This document shows, one piece after another, positions 16,221 to 24,747 of a stretch of 64,000 nt of DNA. The notes beneath the pieces were generated by a model that worked only from the letters and a program-made list of their open reading frames with translations, made no database searches and had not been told where the DNA came from. Where the stretch lies: assembly GCA_030447505.1 (NCBI GenBank), contig JAUJOT010000002.1:558001-622000 (forward strand). The letters are read 5' to 3'. Position 1 is the stretch's first letter. Each line of letters starts with the position of its first letter. This DNA comes from Solirubrobacteraceae bacterium. Its GTDB lineage: Bacteria > Actinomycetota > Thermoleophilia > Solirubrobacterales > Solirubrobacteraceae. Position numbers and translations under genes: made by a program.

Positions 16221-18179
16221 CTATCGGGTGATTACGGCGACGCAGGAGCCGAATGCGCTCTCGTCGCACACTTCGTCTCCTGCCGAGCCGTCGTTGAGTG
16301 TCTTCACGTACTTGATGAAATGGCCGACGATCTCGCCCTGGCCTGCCGGGTCGTCTCCGTCGCCCTGGCAGCCGCCGCCATCCCACCCGGTCACGTAGAA
16401 GCTGGCAAATCCGGTGACAGGCACGGTCGTTCCGCCCGCGCCGGTGAAGGCACCGAACGGTGTCAGGAACACCTGGACGATCCGCGGATCTCCGCGTGAG
16501 AAGTTCGGGAAGCTCGCCCAGTCGTTTGGTGCGGTGCAGGGAGGATTGACCTCTTGGTCGAGAATGCGCAGGTTCAGGCCCTGCGTCACCTGCCCTACGG
16601 CGTTACCGGTGCTGATGACGACGCAGTTCCAGGGCTGGGGGCTGCCCCAGAGGACCGTCTTGTTCGGGCACGCCTGTCCGTCGTTCGGTATGTAGCGCGG
16701 ACCGCAGCCATTGGCCAGTTCGTCTCTGAGGTTGGTGAGGACGTTGTCACAGTCCATGGCCTGGTTCTGGCTGCCACCGCCCGCCACCTTGAGCGACACG
16801 ATCGGGTCGCCGGTGCTCTGAGCGTTCTCCAGGCCGGGCTCGAGGCCCAGCGTGACGACGAGGTCGTGCGTGCACGTGGCGCAGCGCTCGAAGGAGTTCG
16901 CGCCCGGCAGCGAATTCTCTGATACGCGCAGCAGCTTGATCGGACCGGACACGTCGAGCGACTCGTCGCCCGCGAACGCGCGCTGCACCGTGCCAAGGCT
17001 CGTCTTGGTCGTCTTGCAGGACTTCGTGCGATCGGTATCGCAGCCCGTCTGCCAGAGCAGTTCGATCGAATTCGCCTGCGAACCGGCAGCGATCGAGACG
17101 CCTGACGGGCCCGTCCATTGCTCGCCGGCAGCGCCCGGCGGCGCGAGCTCGACGGCGGTGTTGTTGTTGGCGCCCGTCCGTTTCGCGACCACGCGGACCG
17201 TCTCGATCGAGGCGCCGCCGAAGTCGACGACCGCGCCGACGTTCACGCTGCAGGGGTACGACGCCGTCGCGGTGAAATAGCCGTCCTCGCAGTCTCCGGC
17301 AAAGAGCTCGGCGTCCCGCACCTGAGGCGCGGTCGCCGTGCCGGCGGTCGCACCCGACCAGCCGCGAATGTGCACGAGCCCTGGCGTGCCTGCGACGATC
17401 GCCGCGCTCGTGCCGGCGCCGTAGCAGTTGACGAGCGGATCGCCGCACGTCGTCGAGTCGCTCCCGCTGAGCACGATCCGCACGCCGATCCGGGCGCGGT
17501 CGATGGTCACCGGCACCGGCACGGCGACGTTGCTCCAGATCGCCAGGCCACCAGCGCTTCCGCTGCGGACCAGCGGCGTCGTCGCGATCACATCGCCCGT
17601 GATCTCGTCGACGAAGATCGCCAGCGCCTTCTTCGGCTCGACCTCGGGCACGCCGACGGGCAGCGAGCCGGCGCCGACCTTCTGCTGCATGATCTCGACG
17701 CGCGCATGGGTATTGATGTACGGCACGAGGTCGCCGAACAACCTCAGCCACCACGGCAGGTCCGTCTCCGTGAGCTTGACGTCGATCATCTTCGCCGCGC
17801 ACGGACCGCCGGTGCGGACGCTGTCGTCGGCGGGCGCCGTCTGGTCGTACCAGGTCGGGCTGTTGATCTCGTCGTGCAGCTCGTCGAGCGGCGTGCCGCC
17901 GATCTGCGGGTTGTAGCCGGTCGCGTCGTCGACGGTCGAGTACTTCGCGACCTTGTCGAGGATCGGCGCGTCCGAGCAGGGGAAGCGGAACTCGCCGGCG
18001 CCGGCGAGCGCGCCCGCGTCGGCCTGCGTCTGCAGGTGGCGCTTGTGCGCGAACCAGTTGCCGACGTCGATGACGAGGCCGCCCATGCCGATCAGTACCG
18101 GCAGCATCAGGGCGAACAGCACGAGCACCGCGCCGCCGTCGTGGCGCGCCGTGCGGGCTATCCGGCGAGCGCGGCTCAC
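16221..18179 (-). CDS. tadG: TadG-like pilus-associated protein
   Basis: The product is 652 residues from GTG 18179, which overlaps the TadE stop by 4 bases; a GTG 9 bases upstream is an alternative. A basic N-terminus is followed by the TadG hydrophobic segment GGAVLVLFALMLPVLIGMGGL and then DVGNWFAHKRHLQTQADAGALAGA, the standard start of TadG proteins. The remainder is a large, cysteine-containing extracytoplasmic region with no domain I recognise. It is probably a minor pilin-like or pilus-anchoring component. Confidence 0.87.
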   Translation of the reverse strand: MSRARRIARTARHDGGAVLVLFALMLPVLIGMGGLVIDVGNWFAHKRHLQTQADAGALAGAGEFRFPCSDAPILDKVAKYSTVDDATGYNPQIGGTPLDELHDEINSPTWYDQTAPADDSVRTGGPCAAKMIDVKLTETDLPWWLRLFGDLVPYINTHARVEIMQQKVGAGSLPVGVPEVEPKKALAIFVDEITGDVIATTPLVRSGSAGGLAIWSNVAVPVPVTIDRARIGVRIVLSGSDSTTCGDPLVNCYGAGTSAAIVAGTPGLVHIRGWSGATAGTATAPQVRDAELFAGDCEDGYFTATASYPCSVNVGAVVDFGGASIETVRVVAKRTGANNNTAVELAPPGAAGEQWTGPSGVSIAAGSQANSIELLWQTGCDTDRTKSCKTTKTSLGTVQRAFAGDESLDVSGPIKLLRVSENSLPGANSFERCATCTHDLVVTLGLEPGLENAQSTGDPIVSLKVAGGGSQNQAMDCDNVLTNLRDELANGCGPRYIPNDGQACPNKTVLWGSPQPWNCVVISTGNAVGQVTQGLNLRILDQEVNPPCTAPNDWASFPNFSRGDPRIVQVFLTPFGAFTGAGGTTVPVTGFASFYVTGWDGGGCQGDGDDPAGQGEIVGHFIKYVKTLNDGSAGDEVCDESAFGSCVAVITR

Positions 18180-18619
18180 GTGGAGCACCCCCCCGGGATG
18201 TCGTCAGGCACGGCCTCGAGGCGCATCGTCGCATCACCCCGGACGGTCATCAGCACTCCGCCGAGCAGAGGCAGCAGCTGGTAGTCGTAGCTCATCGTGA
18301 CCTTGACCGGATCGCCCACCTCGCCTGCGGTCGACGTGTCCGGATTCGTCGGGTACTCGACGCAGACCTTTGCGGTGTTCCGCATGTCCTCCGTGTCGGC
18401 GGCCTGCTTGATGTAGTCCTGCAGCGAGCCGGCACCCGGGTTCTGGTTGACGGCCGCATAGCGCGCGCCCGAGCTCGTCAGGTGTGACTCGTCGATCCAC
18501 GCGTTCAGGAGGATGCCGAACTGCAGCATGCCGACGACGAGCAGCAGCAAGAAAGGAACGACGATCGCGAACTCGACCATGACCGCTCCGTTCTCTCTGC
18601 TTGCTGCTGACACCGGCAC
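18176..18619 (-). CDS. tadE: TadE-like minor pseudopilin
   Basis: A small (147-residue) protein with a short leader, then ENGAVMVEFAIVVPFLLLLVVG, which is the prepilin-type cleavage and hydrophobic helix of TadE proteins, including the glutamate five residues after the cut. The C-terminal part has two cysteines. TadE-like proteins are processed by the prepilin peptidase and needed for Flp pilus assembly. Downstream of the pilin gene and its terminator, upstream of tadG with overlap. Confidence 0.9.
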   Translation of the reverse strand: MPVSAASRENGAVMVEFAIVVPFLLLLVVGMLQFGILLNAWIDESHLTSSGARYAAVNQNPGAGSLQDYIKQAADTEDMRNTAKVCVEYPTNPDTSTAGEVGDPVKVTMSYDYQLLPLLGGVLMTVRGDATMRLEAVPDDIPGGCST

Positions 18620-18662
18620 GCCCTTCTGCTTGAAGGTTGAACATGTACGAGTAACAAAACGG

Positions 18663-18694
18663 CACTGCTCCGGGGCGACGGCCCCGGAGCAGTG
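18663..18694 (-). terminator. Strong hairpin after the flp gene
   Basis: A perfect 14-base inverted repeat with a 4-base loop lies between the pilin gene and tadE. On the minus strand it is followed by CCGTTTTGTTA, so it reads as an intrinsic terminator for the flp transcript. It would let the pilin mRNA be made in excess while limited read-through feeds the assembly genes. Confidence 0.8.
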
Positions 18695-18711
18695 GTAAAG
18701 CGTAAATCGTG

Positions 18712-18912
18712 CTACGGGGCAAGGTTCCCAAGCGTGTTCGAGACCTGGTTGAAGACGGCTCCGATGTCCGCACCGAGGGCGCCCAGGAGCCCGATCACCG
18801 CGACCGAGACGAGCACGAGGATAAGGGCGTACTCGACGAGTCCCTGGCCCTCCTCACGCTCCTTGATGTCCGTGAATGCCACCATGAGGTAAGCAAAAAG
18901 GTTGTTCAGCAT
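18712..18912 (-). CDS. flp: Flp/Fap family major pilin
   Basis: The ATG at 18912 is preferred over the GTG at 18921 because GGGAGG lies 8 bases before it. The 66-residue prepilin has a leader ending EREEGQG, then LVEYALILVLVSVAVIGLLGAL, the Flp signature with glutamate at position +3 and tyrosine at +4 of the cleaved form. The C-terminus is short. Cleavage should be done by the peptidase encoded at 19901. It heads the minus-strand pilus operon and is followed by a strong terminator. The 18913-19103 gap upstream must carry its promoter, but I cannot assign -35/-10 boxes with confidence. Confidence 0.93.
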   Translation of the reverse strand: MLNNLFAYLMVAFTDIKEREEGQGLVEYALILVLVSVAVIGLLGALGADIGAVFNQVSNTLGNLAP

Positions 18913-19103
18913 GAAATTCACCTCCCCTCGTGCTGTCTGTGCTCTCGGGCGCTTTCCCGTGGAGCGATTTGCTGGAAGTTCGTTGTTCGACGAGGCACAG
19001 AATGCCGCAGCGGGTTACGCCTGCCTACGGGATCAAGGTCCAGTTGCGAACCCGGACCTTTGCCCGGCGACGCCGGCCCGCACGCGCTGCATCCTTGCCC
19101 GCT

Positions 19104-19478
19104 GTGACCCGCACGCGCGTCATCTCCGATCCCGCCACCGGCGCCGCCGTGTGCGAGCGCTGCGTCGTCGCCGACCGGCCGCTGCTGCGCATGCGCGGGC
19201 TGCTCGGCCGGCGCGACCTGCACGCGGACGAGGGGCTGCTGCTGCGCCCCGCGAGCTCGATCCACACCCACTTCATGCGCTTCCCGATCGACGTCGTGTT
19301 CCTCGATCGCGAATGTCGCGTCGTCGACGTGCGCAGCGCCGTGCGGCCGTGGCGCATGGCGCGCAAGCGCGGCGCGAAGGCCGTGCTCGAGCTGCGTGCG
19401 GGCGAGGCGCGGCGGCGCGGCGTCGAGGTCGGCGCCGTTCTGCGCTTGGCCGATGTCGCGGAGGCGCGCGATGCCTGA
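19104..19478 (+). CDS. DUF192 family protein
   Basis: From GTG 19104 the product is 124 residues, the usual DUF192 size. The family segments are clear: RMRGLLGR near residue 30, EGLLLRPASSIHTHFMRFPIDVVFLD, and WRMARKRGAKAVLEL with the closing glycine. No biochemical function is established for the family. It is the first of four overlapping plus-strand genes that divide the Tad locus from its divergent flp operon, so it may belong to the pilus machinery. An earlier in-frame start at 18930 adds a basic, unconserved leader. Confidence 0.87.
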   Translation: MTRTRVISDPATGAAVCERCVVADRPLLRMRGLLGRRDLHADEGLLLRPASSIHTHFMRFPIDVVFLDRECRVVDVRSAVRPWRMARKRGAKAVLELRAGEARRRGVEVGAVLRLADVAEARDA

Positions 19479-19911
19479 CGCCGGCGGGGAGAGCGCCGCG
19501 GGCGCTCAGGTGATCCGGCTGCATCCGGTTCGCACGCTCGTCATCTCGCGCGACCTCGCCTTCCGCCAGCGCGCGATGACCGTCCTGGAGGACCTGGGCG
19601 TCGTGTCCTTCGCGATCGCCGGCCTCGAAGCGCGCGGCGAGGTCGTCGCGCTGATCGAGCACCAGCATCCGGACGTCGTCGTGCTCGACGCCACAGCCTG
19701 CGCCCCATCGATCGCCGGCCTCGTCTACGAGCTCTACGAACGCGCTCCGCGCGTCGGCGTCGTGATCGTCTCGTCAAGCGGACCGGACCACCGTCTCGGC
19801 CTTCCGGCTCTGGCGAAGTGGGGCTGGGCCGCCGACCTGTCGCGCGCGGTCCAACAGGCCTACCGAGACGGAAACCCCCTCAAGGAGGAGAAGACGCTCC
19901 GTGCCTACTGA
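19471..19911 (+). CDS. Receiver-like (CheY-fold) protein in the Tad operon
   Basis: The ATG at 19471 overlaps the end of the DUF192 gene by 8 bases and gives 146 residues. The fold looks like a response-regulator receiver: TLVISRDLAFRQRAM, then PDVVVLDATACAP with an aspartate at the phosphorylation position, GVVIVSSSG, and a lysine in ALAKWGWAADL. Only one residue of the usual acidic pair near the N-terminus is present, so phosphorylation is doubtful. There is no output domain. It resembles the receiver domain of TadZ/CpaE proteins and may be a stand-alone partner. Confidence 0.7.
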   Translation: MPDAGGESAAGAQVIRLHPVRTLVISRDLAFRQRAMTVLEDLGVVSFAIAGLEARGEVVALIEHQHPDVVVLDATACAPSIAGLVYELYERAPRVGVVIVSSSGPDHRLGLPALAKWGWAADLSRAVQQAYRDGNPLKEEKTLRAY

Positions 19912-20524
19912 CGCTGCCGACAGCGAGATCGACGAGCGCGCGACGGACGAGACGGCCCCGAGCCCGGCGGACGTCGTCGACACGAACGAGACCTCGGCGA
20001 CCGACGTCCCGCTCAGCGAGCTGATCCCGCGCCACCCGCTCGTGCCCGTCTTCTGCGTCGGCCTGCCGCTGCTGGCGCTCGGCGTCTTCGGCTTCGAGCG
20101 CCAGGCGCTGATCGCCGCGATCGCGTCCGTCGTGCTGACGCTGCTCGCGGCGATCGACATCGAGCACCGCATCCTGCCCAACCGCATCGTGCTGCCGGCG
20201 ACCGCGGTCCTGCTCGCGCTGCAGCTCATCTTCTTCCCCGGCGACTGGCTTCAGTGGCTGCTCGCGGGTCCCGCCGCCGCGGCGTTCCTCGCGGCGCCGC
20301 TCATCTTCCGCCGCGACGCGATGGGGATGGGCGACATCAAGCTCGCGGTGCTGCTGGGAACGATCGTCGGCTGGAACGTCTTCGGCGCGATCGTCATCGG
20401 CTGCTTCGCAATCGTCCCGATCGCGCTCTGGATGCGGGTCCGCCAGGGCTCGATCAAGGGCGCGACGCTCCCCTTCGGCCCGTTCCTCGCGTTCGGGACG
20501 CTGGTGATCCTGTTCACGTCATGA
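19901..20524 (+). CDS. tadV: Type IV prepilin peptidase (TadV/CpaA-like)
   Basis: A 207-residue membrane protein of the A24 aspartic peptidase family. The two catalytic aspartates lie in AAIDIEHRILPNRI and in AMGMGDIKLAVLL. About six hydrophobic segments follow an acidic 40-residue cytoplasmic leader. It should cleave the leaders of Flp and TadE. It starts at GTG 19901 inside the preceding gene and its stop overlaps the next start (ATGA), so translation is coupled. Confidence 0.93.
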   Translation: MPTDAADSEIDERATDETAPSPADVVDTNETSATDVPLSELIPRHPLVPVFCVGLPLLALGVFGFERQALIAAIASVVLTLLAAIDIEHRILPNRIVLPATAVLLALQLIFFPGDWLQWLLAGPAAAAFLAAPLIFRRDAMGMGDIKLAVLLGTIVGWNVFGAIVIGCFAIVPIALWMRVRQGSIKGATLPFGPFLAFGTLVILFTS

Positions 20525-22263
20525 GTGAGGTACCAGACATGTCCCGGCCGCAGACCGACTTCGACGGATCGCTTGAGGTCCTCTTCGACCCCGACGCCAA
20601 CCGCGCGCTGCTGCTGGACCCCGACACGCCCGTCGAGCTGCGTCGCGGCGGCCGCGGACGGCGCTTCGCGTTCGCCCGCGTCGGGCTGTCGGTGGTCGCG
20701 GTCTCGGGACTGCTCCTCGTCCCGGCGAGCACGCTCGCCGAGGCCGTTCCGGCGAGCGCGCCGCCGGTCGTCTCGGCCGGCTGCGAGATCAGCGACACCC
20801 TCGACGACGGCACGCCGAGCGGGATCCTGGAGGACGGCAGCGTCTGCGTGCTCCCGCAGCCCGCGCCCGCCGGCCCGCCGACGCCGCCCGCCGACGCGCC
20901 CGCCGAGCCGGCGTCCGACCCGCCCGCGCAGCCGCCGACCGACCCGCCCGCGCAGCCGCCCGCCGAGGCCGGCGGCGATCCGCTCCCCGTGCCCGCCGCG
21001 CCGCCGCAGCCGGCCGCACCTGCGGCCGCGGCCGAGACCGCGCAGCCGGCCGCGGCGGATGCAGGCACGACAGCAGTCGCCGCGCCGGCGGCGCAGCCGT
21101 CCTCCCCCAGCTCCTCGGCGTCGTCGAAGCCGGCCCAGCGCGAGACCCCGACGCGACGCACGCAGAGGCAGTCGACGCGCAAGCGGGCAAACGCGTCCGG
21201 CGCGAGCAAGCAGGCCAAGCGCCGCGCCAAGACGAGCCTGCGCCACCGGATGAAGCCCCGTCCGAAGCACGCCCGCAGCACAGCGGACGTGCACAAGGAC
21301 GTCAGCACCGACGCGCTCGCGGGCCCGCTTACGCCGCCGTTCTACGTCAACGACGAGGCCGTCATCCCGCGCTTTCTGATCAAGCTCTACAAGCAGGCCG
21401 GCAAGCGCTACGACATCCCGTGGCCGATCCTCGCGGCGGTCAACGAGATCGAGACCGACTTCGGACGCAACGTCGCGGTCTCGTCGGCCGGCGCGGTCGG
21501 CTGGATGCAGTTCATGCCGGCCACCTGGAAGGTCTACGGCGTCGACGCCGACCACAACGGCGTCAAGGACCCGAACAACCCGCGCGACGCGATCTTCGCC
21601 GCCGCCCGCTACCTCCACGCGTCGGGCGCGCCGAAGCACATGCGCCGCGCGATCTTCGCCTACAACCACGCGGGCTGGTACGTCGATTCGGTCCTGCTGC
21701 GCGCCGAGCGGATCGCCGCCCAGCAGGGCGAGCGCAGCCGTACGCTGTCGAAGCTGTTCGAGACGAGCGGGCGCCGACTCGAGCAGCAGGTGCTCTCCGA
21801 CCCGCGCATCTCGCTCTACGAGTGCGGGCGCGACGACATCGCCGCGCACCGGATCGACCGCCGCGTGCTCGTCCTGCTGCGCTTCCTCGCGTGGTCGGGC
21901 CTGCATCCGACCGTCTCGAGCCTGGAGTGCGGCCACGGGTACTACACGAAGTCCGGCAACGTCTCGCATCACTCGAGCGGCAACGCGGTCGACATCTCGG
22001 CGATCAACGGCATCCCGATCCTCGGCCACCAGGGCTCGGGCTCCGTCACCGAGGCGACGATCCGCGAGCTGCTGACGCTGCGCGGCGCGATGCGTCCCGA
22101 CCAGATCATCAGCCTGATGACGTTCGAGCGCGCGGACAACACGATCGCGATGGGCGACCACGCCGACCACATCCACGTCGGCTTCCAGCCGCTGGAGCCG
22201 ACCGGCAAGGTCCCGTCGGCCTGGCGCTTCGGCGCAGCCGGCCGGATCACGATCGCGCGCTGA
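20521..22263 (+). CDS. Secreted wall hydrolase: lytic transglycosylase domain plus M15-like peptidase domain
   Basis: The start ATG 20521 overlaps the peptidase gene stop. The 580-residue protein has a cytoplasmic leader, a membrane helix (about 50-70), a long Pro/Ala linker (about 110-260), then a lytic-transglycosylase domain from about residue 300 with WPILAAVNEIETDFG (catalytic Glu), GAVGWMQFMPATW and FAYNHAGWYV. The C-terminal part has HSSGNAVDIS near 483 and HADHIHVGF near 547, the metal-binding pattern of D-Ala-D-Ala carboxypeptidase-type M15 enzymes. Placed in the Tad operon it could open a passage through peptidoglycan for the pilus. Confidence 0.85.
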   Translation: MSEVPDMSRPQTDFDGSLEVLFDPDANRALLLDPDTPVELRRGGRGRRFAFARVGLSVVAVSGLLLVPASTLAEAVPASAPPVVSAGCEISDTLDDGTPSGILEDGSVCVLPQPAPAGPPTPPADAPAEPASDPPAQPPTDPPAQPPAEAGGDPLPVPAAPPQPAAPAAAAETAQPAAADAGTTAVAAPAAQPSSPSSSASSKPAQRETPTRRTQRQSTRKRANASGASKQAKRRAKTSLRHRMKPRPKHARSTADVHKDVSTDALAGPLTPPFYVNDEAVIPRFLIKLYKQAGKRYDIPWPILAAVNEIETDFGRNVAVSSAGAVGWMQFMPATWKVYGVDADHNGVKDPNNPRDAIFAAARYLHASGAPKHMRRAIFAYNHAGWYVDSVLLRAERIAAQQGERSRTLSKLFETSGRRLEQQVLSDPRISLYECGRDDIAAHRIDRRVLVLLRFLAWSGLHPTVSSLECGHGYYTKSGNVSHHSSGNAVDISAINGIPILGHQGSGSVTEATIRELLTLRGAMRPDQIISLMTFERADNTIAMGDHADHIHVGFQPLEPTGKVPSAWRFGAAGRITIAR

Positions 22264-22276
22264 CGCGCGGTCGGAG

Positions 22277-23062
22277 GTGAGCGACCTGATGTCGAGTGCG
22301 CCGGCGCGACTTGCCCTGCAGAGCGGCCGGCTTGATGACCACCGGCGGGAGATCACGGCCGACGACGACCTCTGGAACGACGCCTGCCGGTGCTTTCTCG
22401 AGCGCGACGAGATCGACGGCGCACAGCACGCTGACGACATGCGCGCGCTGTGCGAGCGCTGGCCGCGCCGCGAAGGCGCGCCAGGCGATCGCGAGGCTCT
22501 GGCTGTCACGCTGGCGCTCGCATCGCCATTCGCAGGTCGCGAGCGGGTCCTCGAGGCGCTGAGCGGGCACGGAGTCGTAGCGGACACATCACGTGGAGAG
22601 CGCCCGCACGCGCCGGTCCTCGTGAGCCCGTGGGCCGTCCCGCGCCCCCGGTTCCCACACATCTACGACCCCGACGGCGAGGAGCGCGCACCGATCATCG
22701 CCGTCCTCGATGGACCGCTCAACGCCAAGGTGGCGCAGATGCTGGACGCCATCAAGAGGCAGGACGCGACGCTCGCCGACGCGATCGTCCTCGGCGCCGA
22801 TCTCGAGACGCTCGAGCTGCTCGACCGCCTGAGCCTCGAAGCCAAGCGGGCGGCGCGCTGGGAGCTTGCCGCGCAGGTCGAACAGGACCGAGCGCGCTGG
22901 AGGCGGCGCGCCGATCAGGCACGCGCGCGTCAACGCCTCGAGGCTTCGCACTACGGCTGGCACAGCGACAACTTCCCGCCCGGATGCCTCGAGGCTGCCA
23001 GAGCCGCGATTCGCCACGACGTCGAGGTCCTGCTGGAGCACCCGCCAGCACCGCCGAGCTGA
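22277..23062 (+). CDS. Hypothetical protein, no family recognised
   Basis: The frame starts at GTG 22277, 13 bases after the wall hydrolase, and gives 261 mostly polar residues. It has no signal peptide or membrane helix. Visible features are a charged N-terminal half with DDDLWNDACRCFLERDE, a segment IAVLDGPLNAKVAQMLDAIKRQDATLADAIVLG, and a helical region rich in Arg, Glu and Ala ending HHDVEVLL-like. It ends 16 bases before the convergent regulator gene. Close spacing to the pilus genes may mean co-transcription only. Codon use looks like its neighbours, so it is probably a real gene. Confidence 0.65.
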   Translation: MSDLMSSAPARLALQSGRLDDHRREITADDDLWNDACRCFLERDEIDGAQHADDMRALCERWPRREGAPGDREALAVTLALASPFAGRERVLEALSGHGVVADTSRGERPHAPVLVSPWAVPRPRFPHIYDPDGEERAPIIAVLDGPLNAKVAQMLDAIKRQDATLADAIVLGADLETLELLDRLSLEAKRAARWELAAQVEQDRARWRRRADQARARQRLEASHYGWHSDNFPPGCLEAARAAIRHDVEVLLEHPPAPPS

Positions 23063-23078
23063 CGTCGGCTGAGGACGA

Positions 23079-23744
23079 TCAGGCGCTGAGCGCGTCCGCG
23101 TCGCCGTCGACGGACGGTGACGAGACGAGCCCGTGCTTAAAGGCGTAGCGCATCGCGGCGGTGCGGTTGTGCACGCCGAGCTTGCGGTAGATGTTCGTCA
23201 GGTGGAACTTGACCGTCTTCTCGCTGATCCACAGCTCGCGGCTGATCGCCTTCGTACTCAGCCCCTGCGCGACGGCCTCGAGCAGCGTGCGCTCGCGCTT
23301 GGTCAGCTCGTCGCCGGGAGCGGCGGGCCCGGCGCTCGCCGCCTCCTCGCCGCCGGCATCCGCCGAGCGCTGGTAGACGACCCCGGCAACGACCTGCCGC
23401 ACCGCCGATGCGAGGTCGTCGGGGTTGATGCGCTTGCCGATGTAGGCGCTCGCGCCGGCGCCGAGCGCTTCGGAGATCTGCTTCGGGTCCTCTGACGCCG
23501 AGAGCATCACGACCTTGACCTCCGGCCAGCGCTGCTTGATCGTCCTCAGGCAGCTCAGCCCGTCCACGTCGGGCATCCGATGATCGAGCAGCACCACGTC
23601 GGGCACATGCGCCTCGACGAGCCGGAGGACCTCCTTGCCGGAGTGCGCGGCTCCGACGACCTCGATGTCCTCGGCCGTCGTCAATGCGGCGCGAACCGCG
23701 TTGAGAATCAGCACATGGTCGTCGGCGATACAGACCTTGAGCAT
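23079..23744 (-). CDS. NarL/LuxR-type response regulator
   Basis: A 221-residue two-domain regulator. The receiver domain starts MLKVCIADDHVLI with the acidic pair at 8-9, the phosphoacceptor Asp54 in VVLLDHRMPDVDG and a lysine in AYIGKRI. The C-terminal domain has the LuxR helix-turn-helix: LTKRERTLLEAVAQGLSTKAISRELWISEKTVKFHL is its core (given here in part: KAISRELWISEKTVKFHL). No sensor kinase is adjacent; the nearest is at 27860-28579. It lies between the two Tad loci and could control either. Confidence 0.93.
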   Translation of the reverse strand: MLKVCIADDHVLILNAVRAALTTAEDIEVVGAAHSGKEVLRLVEAHVPDVVLLDHRMPDVDGLSCLRTIKQRWPEVKVVMLSASEDPKQISEALGAGASAYIGKRINPDDLASAVRQVVAGVVYQRSADAGGEEAASAGPAAPGDELTKRERTLLEAVAQGLSTKAISRELWISEKTVKFHLTNIYRKLGVHNRTAAMRYAFKHGLVSSPSVDGDADALSA

Positions 23745-23787
23745 CCAGTTCGTCCTCCTGTACGGGCGCCCTTGCCCTGCCCCGTCG

Positions 23788-23804
23788 CAAAACTACACGT
23801 TTTG
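23788..23804. promoter_or_regulatory. Palindrome upstream of the NarL-type regulator
   Basis: CAAAAC-TACAC-GTTTTG, a perfect 6-base inverted repeat with 5-base spacer, sits 44 bases upstream of the regulator's start in an unusually AT-rich patch. It looks like an operator, possibly for autoregulation. Confidence 0.45.
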
Positions 23805-23886
23805 TGCGCCGAAAACATCGCAAAGCTGCATATTCCGTCAGTGACCGGTACGTCTCATGCGGCCTCGATCCTCTGCGCGATGCGGT

Positions 23887-24747
23887 TCACGCGCTGCCGG
23901 CGAACCCCCGCACGAGCACCGCGCCGATCAGCAGCATGACGGCCGGGACGAGCACGAGCGCGACGACGAGCTGGATCTTCGGCGCGGCCTTCGCCGCTGC
24001 GTCGCGCAGGCCGCGAGCCTGCTCGGCGCGTGCCTCGGCGGCGAGCGCCTCGAGCGCCGGGGCGAGCGGCGCTCCGTGGCGATCGGCGCGCGCGATCGCG
24101 GCGACGAGCGTCGCGACGCCCGGCAGCGGGCAGCGCGCGACGAGCTCGCGCAGGACGTCGCTGCGCGGCGCCCCGAGCTGCATGCGAGCGGCCGCGCCGT
24201 CGAGCTCGGCGGCGAGGACGCCGTTCATCCGCCGTCCCACCTCCCCCATCGCCCGTCCCACCGGCAGTCCTGCCCGGATGGCGACGCGCAGCAGGTCGAG
24301 CACGTCGGCGAGCTCGTCGGCGATGCGGCGCCGGCGTGCCCTGGCGAGGCGTGCGAGCACGAATTCGGGCGCGAAGAACCCCGCGAGCGGCGCCGCCAGC
24401 AGCGCGGCGACGCCGAGCCGGCCGGGCAGCGCGCCGGCGAAGGGAAAGGCGAACAGCAGCACGCCGAGCGCGCCCGCGCCCTTCAGCGCGATGACGTCGC
24501 CGACGGCGAGGCCGAGCGGCGCGCCGGCGGCGGCGATCCGCGCCTCGAGGTCACCGGGTGCGGCGCGCACGCCGGCGCGGCGCGCGATCCGCGCGAGCAG
24601 CACGGTCATCCCGGCGAGATGCGATCGCCGCCCGCGCGCCGCCGGGCGCGTCCGGCGACGCTCGCATCGCGGCACGCCGAACCACTCCACGAGCGCCGCC
24701 GCGGCGCACGTCCCAGCAGCGGCGGCCAGCAGCACGGCGACGCTCAC
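23887..24747 (-). CDS. Second-locus TadC-type F-domain protein
   Basis: From GTG 24747 (VSVAVLLAAAAG) the product is 286 residues. It shows the TadC layout: a membrane helix at the N-terminus, a hydrophobic pair around 100-135 (GALGVLLFAFPFAGALPG), the F-domain segment RIADELADVLDLLRVAIRAG with VGRAMGEVGRRM, and C-terminal helices (IQLVVALVLVPAVMLLIGAVL). It overlaps the preceding tadB-type gene by 4 bases. It ends the second Tad operon; 142 bases separate it from the regulator downstream. Confidence 0.88.
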   Translation of the reverse strand: MSVAVLLAAAAGTCAAAALVEWFGVPRCERRRTRPAARGRRSHLAGMTVLLARIARRAGVRAAPGDLEARIAAAGAPLGLAVGDVIALKGAGALGVLLFAFPFAGALPGRLGVAALLAAPLAGFFAPEFVLARLARARRRRIADELADVLDLLRVAIRAGLPVGRAMGEVGRRMNGVLAAELDGAAARMQLGAPRSDVLRELVARCPLPGVATLVAAIARADRHGAPLAPALEALAAEARAEQARGLRDAAAKAAPKIQLVVALVLVPAVMLLIGAVLVRGFAGSA

